Below are positions 8,195 to 11,941 of a stretch of DNA of 11,941 nt, one piece after another. Numbering within the stretch: position 1 is the first letter of the stretch; each line of letters opens with the position of its first letter. This DNA is from Bordetella parapertussis (lineage in GTDB: Bacteria > Pseudomonadota > Gammaproteobacteria > Burkholderiales > Burkholderiaceae_D): NCBI GenBank assembly GCA_945867725.1, contig CAMBJI010000031.1:1-11941 (forward strand). Direction: 5' to 3'. Below the pieces are notes generated by a model, which did no database searches, was not told the DNA's origin, and saw only the letters and a list, made by a program, of their open reading frames with translations. The translations under genes were made by a program, and so were the position numbers.

Positions 8195-9134
8195 CATGCT
8201 TGCTTCCAGAATCTTCAACGCATTGGCCTTAACAAGCGCGCTGATTTTTCCTGTTTCAGGATTTGCTCAGTCGTTTACTTTCGCTGCCATTGGCGACCTT
8301 CCCTATGGACCGCATGAAGAATTTGCTGGGCTGATTGAGAAACTTAATGGTCAGTCGCTGGCGTTCACGATACATGTGGGCGACATCAAATCCGGCAGCA
8401 CTGTCTGTTCGGATGAAACTTTTCTGAGCGTGCGGCAGCTGTTCGATCGATTTGATCGCGCGCTGATTTATATACCCGGCGACAATGAGTGGACAGACTG
8501 TCACCGGGTCAGCAATGGTCGCTACGATCCACTCGAGCGCCTGGAAAAAATTCGTCAGCTGTTTTTTGCACCGAGCGAAAGTCTGGGCAAACAACGACTG
8601 CCCTTGCAGATGCAGTCCAGCCAAAAACCATTCGCCTCCTTTGTAGAAAATCGTCGCTGGTCGCAAGGCAAAGTGCGTTTTGCAACGCTGCATTTAGTGG
8701 GCTCGAACAATAATCTGCAACCAGGGCTAGCTTCCTCAAGTGAGTTTGCAGCGCGCGAGCACGCAAATATTGCGTGGCTAAAGGAGACTTTTGCCGAAGC
8801 AAAAGCCAATAAAGATGAAGCGGTAGTGCTGGCCATGCAAGCAGATACGTTTTTCGGCGAACCGCGAAAAGGCTCGGGGTTCGTCCGCTGGAATGTGGCA
8901 CTGGCGGAGGAAGTCGCTGCATGGGAAAAGCCGGTGCTGCTGATTCAGGGCGATACGCACCAGTATCTGACCGACCGTCCGCTCAAAGACGCCAAGGGCA
9001 AACCTCTCAGCCAGCTGGTTCGGTTGGTGGTGCCGGGAGAAAGTCAGGCGGATGCGGTACTCATCCGCATCGATACCGCTGATACGGCGGCGCCTTTCCA
9101 ATTCAAACTGCTGCGGGATGAAAAGCAACCCTGA
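8175..9134 (+). CDS. Exported calcineurin-like metallophosphoesterase
   Basis: The protein has 319 residues from this ATG. A signal peptide is visible (hydrophobic about 15-28, SGFAQ then SFTF, probable cleavage after A31), so it should act in the periplasm. Metallophosphoesterase metal-site motifs follow in order: IGD (39-41), HVGDIKSG (67-74), PGDNEWTD (101-108) and a late GDTH (259-262), consistent with a two-metal phosphatase or nucleotidase. The substrate cannot be read. C78 and C109 flank the active-site segment and may form a disulphide. Translation may instead start at ATG 8196 (MLASRIFNALALTSAL), which gives a more compact signal peptide. Neither ATG has a clear ribosome site. The gene lies 48 bases after the barrel protein, making co-transcription possible. 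Confidence 0.82.
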   Translation: MSSPDPLMLASRIFNALALTSALIFPVSGFAQSFTFAAIGDLPYGPHEEFAGLIEKLNGQSLAFTIHVGDIKSGSTVCSDETFLSVRQLFDRFDRALIYIPGDNEWTDCHRVSNGRYDPLERLEKIRQLFFAPSESLGKQRLPLQMQSSQKPFASFVENRRWSQGKVRFATLHLVGSNNNLQPGLASSSEFAAREHANIAWLKETFAEAKANKDEAVVLAMQADTFFGEPRKGSGFVRWNVALAEEVAAWEKPVLLIQGDTHQYLTDRPLKDAKGKPLSQLVRLVVPGESQADAVLIRIDTADTAAPFQFKLLRDEKQP

Positions 9135-9152
9135 GCGGATTTTGAATCCGCT
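9134..9152 (+). terminator. Perfect 8-bp hairpin at the phosphoesterase stop codon
   Basis: AGCGGATT (9134-9141), loop TTG, AATCCGCT (9145-9152) forms a perfect stem that begins at the last base of the TGA stop. No T run follows on the plus strand. A short CTTTT lies 11 bases beyond it on the minus strand. It may end or protect transcripts from either side, including the tRNA transcript arriving from the right. Confidence 0.4.
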
Positions 9153-9259
9153 GCCGATCAGTTTGATTGGGCTAGCTGGGCCCATCCCATTCGACCCCAG
9201 GGTGCACGGTGTAGCCGGAATGGGTTGTAAATGATCTGTCTGGGGAGGGCTGTGACGGC

Positions 9260-9335
9260 TGGCGCGGCTGGCTGGAATCGAACCAGCGACCCTTGGCTTC
9301 GGAGGCCAATACTCTATCCACTGAGCTACAGCCGC
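9260..9335 (-). tRNA. tRNA-Arg (anticodon CCG)
   Basis: Read on the minus strand, a full 76-base cloverleaf is visible. The acceptor GCGGCTG pairs with CAGCCGC, followed by discriminator G and an encoded CCA (9262-9260). The D arm is GCTC/GAGT, the anticodon stem is TTGGC/GCCAA with loop CTCCGAA, and the T arm is GCTGG-TTCGATT-CCAGC. The anticodon CCG is at 9302-9300 and reads CGG arginine codons. It stands alone between two plus-strand protein genes. No integrase gene or second copy of its 3' end is present here, so there is no sign of use as an attachment site. Confidence 0.97.
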
Positions 9336-9434
9336 GCGGTTTGGGTACTACGGAAGAGCGGCAAGGATACCGGGTTTCGGTCAGGCAGTCCACGAAGCGA
9401 CAGGACGCGCAGGGTCAAATTGTGGCGCTTCGTC

Positions 9435-9440
9435 TATAAT
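9435..9440 (+). promoter_or_regulatory. TATAAT -10 box of the cytochrome gene
   Basis: A perfect TATAAT lies 90 bases before the cytochrome ATG. No good -35 box occurs 16-18 bases upstream (the region reads GGTCAAAT), so the promoter may depend on an activator or be modest in strength. The expected transcription start is about 9446-9448. Confidence 0.5.
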
Positions 9441-9441
9441 C

Positions 9442-9474
9442 GGCGGCTTGTTATTCTTAGCTAGCCAAGCCGCC
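9442..9474 (+). promoter_or_regulatory. 9-bp inverted repeat at the predicted start of transcription
   Basis: GGCGGCTTG (9442-9450) and CAAGCCGCC (9466-9474) are exact reverse complements 15 bases apart. The left arm begins one base after the TATAAT box and covers the expected start point. This position suits a repressor operator. If transcription began upstream, it would form a strong hairpin in the leader. The GC-rich 9-base arms are unlikely by chance. No regulator can be named. Confidence 0.5.
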
Positions 9475-9529
9475 TGGTCACACGTTACAAGACGACCGTG
9501 CAGCCGGCTGAATATACCCCGAGGACATC

Positions 9530-10039
9530 ATGAGCGACGCGCACGACGAACACGAATCCGTAATCAAAACACCAAAGCAATTAATCGCCGCCTTAGTGGC
9601 CGGCTTTGTGATCCCTATTATTGTCATCGTATTGCTGGTGCAATACGTCGGCAGCGCACCCAAAGTCGGTGCGGGCTCCAATGGACAATCACCGGAAGCG
9701 ATCGCGGCACGTTTGAAGCCAATCGCTGATGAAGATTATACGCTGGTCGATGCAAGCGCGCCCCGTCAGCTAAAGGCAGGCGCTGAAGTTTATAACGCTG
9801 CGTGCGTTGCTTGTCATGGCAGTGGTGCTGCCGGCGCACCAAAAATGGGTGATGGCGGCGCGTGGTCCAAGCGCATTGGACAAGGCTACGACACACTGGT
9901 GTCGCACGCAATCAAGGGCATTCGCGCCATGCCTGCCAAAGGCGGCAATCCTGATCTCGATGACCTTGAAGTCGCACGTGCCGTGGTACATATGGCCAAC
10001 GCGAGTGGTGCAAAATTCAAGGAACCCGCCGCAAAATAA
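9530..10039 (+). CDS. Membrane-anchored c-type cytochrome, c5-like
   Basis: The protein has 169 residues. A charged N-terminus is followed by a single membrane segment (about 18-40) that should act as an uncleaved anchor, leaving a periplasmic cytochrome domain. The one haem site is CVACH (92-96), and the likely sixth ligand is M134 in IRAMPAKGG. Both are typical of the cytochrome c5 (CycB/c555) family. A Ser/Ala/Pro-rich stretch (42-60) probably acts as a linker. Such proteins shuttle electrons to terminal oxidases or between periplasmic partners. The exact partner is unknown. A GAGGA ribosome site lies just upstream of the ATG, a promoter and inverted repeat lie before it, and a strong terminator follows, so it is probably a single-gene transcript. 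Confidence 0.9.
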   Translation: MSDAHDEHESVIKTPKQLIAALVAGFVIPIIVIVLLVQYVGSAPKVGAGSNGQSPEAIAARLKPIADEDYTLVDASAPRQLKAGAEVYNAACVACHGSGAAGAPKMGDGGAWSKRIGQGYDTLVSHAIKGIRAMPAKGGNPDLDDLEVARAVVHMANASGAKFKEPAAK

Positions 10040-10058
10040 GGCGTCGTTTGTTCTGACA

Positions 10059-10095
10059 AAAAATCCCGGCTTGCGATGCGCATGCCGGGATTTTT
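10059..10095. terminator. Strong bidirectional terminator
   Basis: AAAAATCCCGGC (10059-10070) and GCCGGGATTTTT (10084-10095) form a 12-bp inverted repeat. A small inner stem, TGCG-ATG-CGCA (10072-10082), lies in the loop. Both strands end in a T run: TTTTTGTTT to the right, and six T on the minus strand. It should stop the cytochrome transcript and the converging leftward transcript from the ElyC/YdcF-like gene. Confidence 0.93.
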
Positions 10096-10146
10096 GTTTG
10101 TGGATCGCCGCCACGATTCTTCTCTAAAAAAAATACCATGACCTGC

Positions 10147-10908
10147 TTAGTGTCTGAGTCGATACCAGAGCATCCCTATCCATTCGTGCAATGCGTAATG
10201 GCTGCTTTGAAGCGACCCTGCAGAAGGAATGAAATCGGCTGCAGATAAGGGCTTACGAGACCGACAATCTGTCGCCGAAGGGATTACGACCAGCCCGGTT
10301 TTTGAAAATATTTGCATCGCACGCGACATATGCATCGCATCAGTGACGAGCAATACGCGATCAATACGCGCCTCTCGCAACATCGTCGCAGCATGCGCAG
10401 CATTTTGCGCCGTGTTCTCGGAGGTGTCTTCAATCCAGCGCACCGGCGCATGGAAATCTTCGCGCAAGACCCTCGCCATCACGGCTGCCTCACTCTCTCC
10501 ACCCCGGTCAGGTGCGCCACCACTCACGAGCACGGGTAAGCCCGTCAGGCGGTGAAGGCGCGCTCCATGACGTAACCGCGCAAGTGTCTGTGTGCTGGGC
10601 TGATCCCGATTGCCATCCTCGGGCGCAGCAAACGAACGGCCACCACCAAGAATCACGATCGCCTTTGCATCGACCATCTTGGGGTTCGGTACCGGCAGTG
10701 AACGGTTTTCTAACGGCGCCACTAGCAAACGTGACCCGGCACCGGTGGACAGGGCCAGCAGCAGCGCGACTGAAGTAATGATGATCGCGCTTCCCGTAAA
10801 TCGAAAACGCTTTGACAGCCACCAGCCCAGGCCACCCAGAATCACCAACGACAATGGCGGCAATAAAAAAGCTGCCAGCAAATTCGTGAAGAACCAGCTG
10901 ATGCTCAT
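10147..10908 (-). CDS. ElyC/SanA/YdcF-family (DUF218) inner-membrane protein
   Basis: The protein has 253 residues. Two N-terminal membrane helices (about 8-29 and 40-56) precede a DUF218 domain with its hallmark segments: KAIVILGGG (82-90), LPVLVSGG (124-131), ESEAAVM (138-144), EDTSENTAQNA (160-170) and VLLVTDAMHMSRA (185-197). Two helices plus this domain at about 250 residues resemble E. coli ElyC, linked to envelope and undecaprenyl-phosphate-related peptidoglycan metabolism, more than the helix-poor YdcF. The catalytic activity of the family is not established. The ATG has a purine-rich GAGTGAG upstream. It is the last gene of the leftward group and ends at the shared bidirectional terminator. 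Confidence 0.88.
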   Translation of the reverse strand: MSISWFFTNLLAAFLLPPLSLVILGGLGWWLSKRFRFTGSAIIITSVALLLALSTGAGSRLLVAPLENRSLPVPNPKMVDAKAIVILGGGRSFAAPEDGNRDQPSTQTLARLRHGARLHRLTGLPVLVSGGAPDRGGESEAAVMARVLREDFHAPVRWIEDTSENTAQNAAHAATMLREARIDRVLLVTDAMHMSRAMQIFSKTGLVVIPSATDCRSRKPLSAADFIPSAGSLQSSHYALHEWIGMLWYRLRH

Positions 10909-10939
10909 GGGCTCACTCGCATTTTTGGGTATTCACGCA

Positions 10940-11269
10940 TCAATGGGCAGCATTCGGCGGTTCGCGACGTGCATGCTGCACGAGTATCCAAGGCTTGACC
11001 ACTACCGTCCATAACAATGCATCTTGAGCCAGCCACTGCATAGCTTGCGCATCACTCACCCGATGCAAGCGTTCGGCCTTCATCCAGTCCTGCACGCTCG
11101 CCTTGTCATCAGCCGCGATACGTGCGCCCACATCAATGAGATCAAGTTCGGGCGCGACACTGAGCAGGGTGCCGCCTGCGAAATAACGTTCCAGTTCACT
11201 CCAGTGCATTTGCGCTGTTTGCTCATTGAGTTCGGCGCGCAATGACGCGAGAATTTTTTCGTTCATCAT
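10940..11269 (-). CDS. DUF2288 family protein
   Basis: The protein has 109 residues from the ATG at 11269 and matches the small DUF2288 family: LRAELNEQTAQMHWSELERY near the start, then LSVAPELDLIDVG, QDWMKAERLHRVSDAQAMQW and QDALLWTVVVKPWILVQHA. The tryptophan-containing WLAQDALLW block is the most conserved part. No function is known to me, no signal peptide is present, and it is probably cytosolic. The start is uncertain. The chosen tandem ATGATG lies four bases after the slyX stop, suggesting translational coupling, while an ATG at 11296 would overlap slyX by 23 bases. No clear ribosome site is seen for either. It lies 31 bases before the ElyC/YdcF-like gene. Confidence 0.8.
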   Translation of the reverse strand: MMNEKILASLRAELNEQTAQMHWSELERYFAGGTLLSVAPELDLIDVGARIAADDKASVQDWMKAERLHRVSDAQAMQWLAQDALLWTVVVKPWILVQHARREPPNAAH

Positions 11270-11273
11270 CAGA

Positions 11274-11486
11274 TCAGTAATGCGGTGGTTTGTCATGCGG
11301 TAGCGAGCCGCTTGCCTGTGTGGGTAATTCAGTCATGCGACGTGCGAGCGCTGCGCATAGCGCATCAAGTTCATCGATCTTTTTCTGTTGACGATAGACC
11401 GTCTGATTCAGGGTATCGAGAAGATCATCCTGACTGGCGAGCTTGATCTCAAGGTTTACTAGTCGTTCATCCAGTTCCATGGTCAT
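11274..11486 (-). CDS. slyX: SlyX homologue
   Basis: The protein has 70 residues from the ATG at 11486, the normal SlyX size. The sequence ELDERLVNLEIKLASQDDLL, then LNQTVYRQQKKIDELDALC, forms a continuous amphipathic coiled coil followed by a polar tail ending in DKPPHY. The proline/histidine C-terminus is also usual in SlyX. Its role is unclear. The name comes from E. coli, where slyX lies next to slyD and is associated with phiX174 lysis studies. GAAAG just upstream can serve as a weak ribosome site. The frame stays open upstream to 11579, but that extension contains a duplicated ILPS unit unlike SlyX and is probably leader. The stop lies just before the DUF2288 start. Confidence 0.85.
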   Translation of the reverse strand: MTMELDERLVNLEIKLASQDDLLDTLNQTVYRQQKKIDELDALCAALARRMTELPTQASGSLPHDKPPHY

Positions 11487-11524
11487 ACTTTCATTGGTTT
11501 GACTGTCAGGGGTTGCACGAAAAA

Positions 11525-11548
11525 TTGATGGGAGAATTGACGGGAGAA
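11525..11548. repeat. Two tandem 12-base repeats upstream of slyX
   Basis: TTGATGGGAGAA (11525-11536) is followed at once by TTGACGGGAGAA (11537-11548), differing at one base. They lie in the 123-base gap between the DUF2256 gene and slyX. They may be a recent small duplication or a paired binding site. No function is assigned. Confidence 0.5.
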
Positions 11549-11565
11549 TTTTATGCCACGCCGAC

Positions 11566-11577
11566 GGTATCGATACC
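11566..11577. promoter_or_regulatory. 12-base perfect palindrome between DUF2256 and slyX
   Basis: GGTATCGATACC (11566-11577) is a perfect palindrome without spacer, 80 bases before the slyX start. It may be an operator for transcription of the distal genes, or chance. No nearby clear promoter boxes were found. Confidence 0.3.
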
Positions 11578-11609
11578 AACTTTTCGGGTCTGCGTTCAGC
11601 ATCATTGAA

Positions 11610-11795
11610 TCATGTGCTTGGCTTGGTGGCTCGGGGCGCCAGTTTGCGGCAGGCATCGGAACAATATCTGACCTCAGGCCAACTTGACGCCCACTTTTTG
11701 CGCCAAGTAAATGGTCGCGCGCATTGCACGCAGACTTTAACGGGAAGATTGTGGGGATTGCGAAAGCCACCCCCTGATTTGCCACGATCGGGCAC
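11610..11795 (-). CDS. DUF2256 zinc-ribbon protein
   Basis: The protein has 61 residues starting at GTG (11795-11793). It fits the small DUF2256 family: LPVKVCVQCARPFTWRKKW followed by EVRYCSDACRK. Four cysteines (C22, C25, C45 and C49) form a CxxC...CxxxC zinc-binding pattern. The Arg/Lys-rich PFTWRKKW core is the family hallmark. Function is unknown, and nucleic-acid or protein contact is only a guess from its basic charge. The start codon is four bases after the stop of the preceding helicase-like gene, which argues for coupled translation. The region 5' of GTG lacks a strong ribosome site. An internal start is not available because no in-frame ATG precedes the zinc motif. Confidence 0.82.
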   Translation of the reverse strand: MPDRGKSGGGFRNPHNLPVKVCVQCARPFTWRKKWASSWPEVRYCSDACRKLAPRATKPST

Positions 11796-11799
11796 GAAA

Positions 11800-11941
11800 T
11801 CAGGCCGCTCTGGGCTTTTGCAACAAGGCTTTGAGACCCGCCAACCTGTCCTGGGGTGTCATCACCTCGTGTTCGGCGGGCAGGGCATCACCCTCGTCCA
11901 GACGCATCTCCTTGATGAAACGAGATACTTCGCAAGGGATG
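11800..11941 (-). CDS. Probable Rep/UvrD-like DNA helicase, C-terminal end
   Basis: A frame open from the right edge gives 46 residues before TGA (11802-11800). It reads PCEVSRFIKEM, later HEVMTPQDRLAGLKALLQ, ending KPRAA. The SRF-(I/L)-x-E block followed by an acidic spacer and a final LAxLKAL helix resembles the extreme C-terminus of Rep-type superfamily 1 helicases. No helicase motif is inside the window, so the assignment rests on this short tail and is moderate. Rep unwinds DNA at stalled replication forks. The gene ends four bases before the DUF2256 start and so heads the leftward group of small genes. Confidence 0.55.
   Translation of the reverse strand, partial: IPCEVSRFIKEMRLDEGDALPAEHEVMTPQDRLAGLKALLQKPRAA

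Noticed and set aside
9181..9225. CCCATTC/GAATGGG inverted repeat between the phosphoesterase and the tRNA
   Set aside because: The arms are only 7 bases with a 25-base spacer and no associated promoter or T run, so chance is likely.
9260..9335. tRNA-Arg as an integration site of a mobile element
   Set aside because: No integrase, no direct repeat of the tRNA 3' end and no change of gene content typical of an island are visible nearby.
9172..9393. Minus-strand 73-codon frame reading through the tRNA
   Set aside because: The peptide with GCSSVDRVLASEAKGRWFDS is the well-known spurious translation of a tRNA gene. The cloverleaf explains the sequence.
9231..9464. Plus-strand 77-codon frame across the tRNA-Arg
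   Set aside because: It is antisense to the tRNA (GWNRTSDPWLRRPILYPLSY type), another common false protein. It has no ribosome site.
10229..11014. Several plus-strand frames opposite the ElyC/YdcF-family gene
   Set aside because: They overlap a gene with clear DUF218 motifs on the minus strand and show no domain of their own.

Overview
The window looks like chromosome of an autotrophic or facultatively autotrophic proteobacterium. Its main feature is a complete leading part of a Calvin-Benson-Bassham (cbb) operon of the red-type (Form IC) RuBisCO kind, with the CbbX activase. SlyX, ElyC/YdcF, DUF2288, DUF2256, a Rep-like helicase end and a membrane-anchored cytochrome c5 fit Beta- or Gammaproteobacteria. 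I lean towards Betaproteobacteria, but the sequence alone does not settle it.

Region 1 (1-5046, minus strand): cbbL-cbbS-cbbX-cbbF-cbbP-cbbT are transcribed leftwards. They encode RuBisCO large and small subunits, the AAA+ RuBisCO activase, fructose-1,6-bisphosphatase, phosphoribulokinase and the first 31 codons of transketolase, which runs off the left edge. Gaps are 27, 15, 12, 50 and 91 bases. The five complete genes have clear AGGAG-type ribosome binding sites, and cbbP starts with GTG. Together they fix CO2 (CbbL/S), keep the enzyme active (CbbX) and regenerate ribulose-1,5-bisphosphate (CbbF, CbbT, CbbP).

Region 2 (5047-6208): a 199-base divergent control region lies between cbbL and the LysR-type regulator gene cbbR. 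It holds a perfect 8-11-8 inverted repeat, three TGAAC direct repeats about two helical turns apart, and an imperfect palindrome next to cbbR.

Region 3 (6253-9134, plus strand): three consecutive genes for exported proteins. The first is an unrecognised protein made of three diverged repeats, each with an LPYR-type motif and a cysteine pair. The second is an outer-membrane beta-barrel protein whose signal peptide is split from the barrel by a one-base frame break at a T6 run. The third is a secreted calcineurin-like phosphoesterase. DNA palindromes precede the second and third genes.

Region 4 (9260-10095): a minus-strand tRNA-Arg(CCG) with encoded CCA, then a plus-strand cytochrome c5-like gene. 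That gene has a TATAAT box, a 9-bp inverted repeat where transcription should start, and a strong bidirectional terminator.

Region 5 (10147-11941, minus strand): a probable operon read leftwards, consisting of a Rep/UvrD-like helicase 3' end, a DUF2256 zinc-ribbon protein, SlyX, a DUF2288 protein and an ElyC/YdcF-family membrane protein. No gene-free stretch exceeds 300 bases.

No wholly new multi-gene system is evident. The most novel-looking items are the triple-repeat secreted protein and the frame-broken outer-membrane protein gene.
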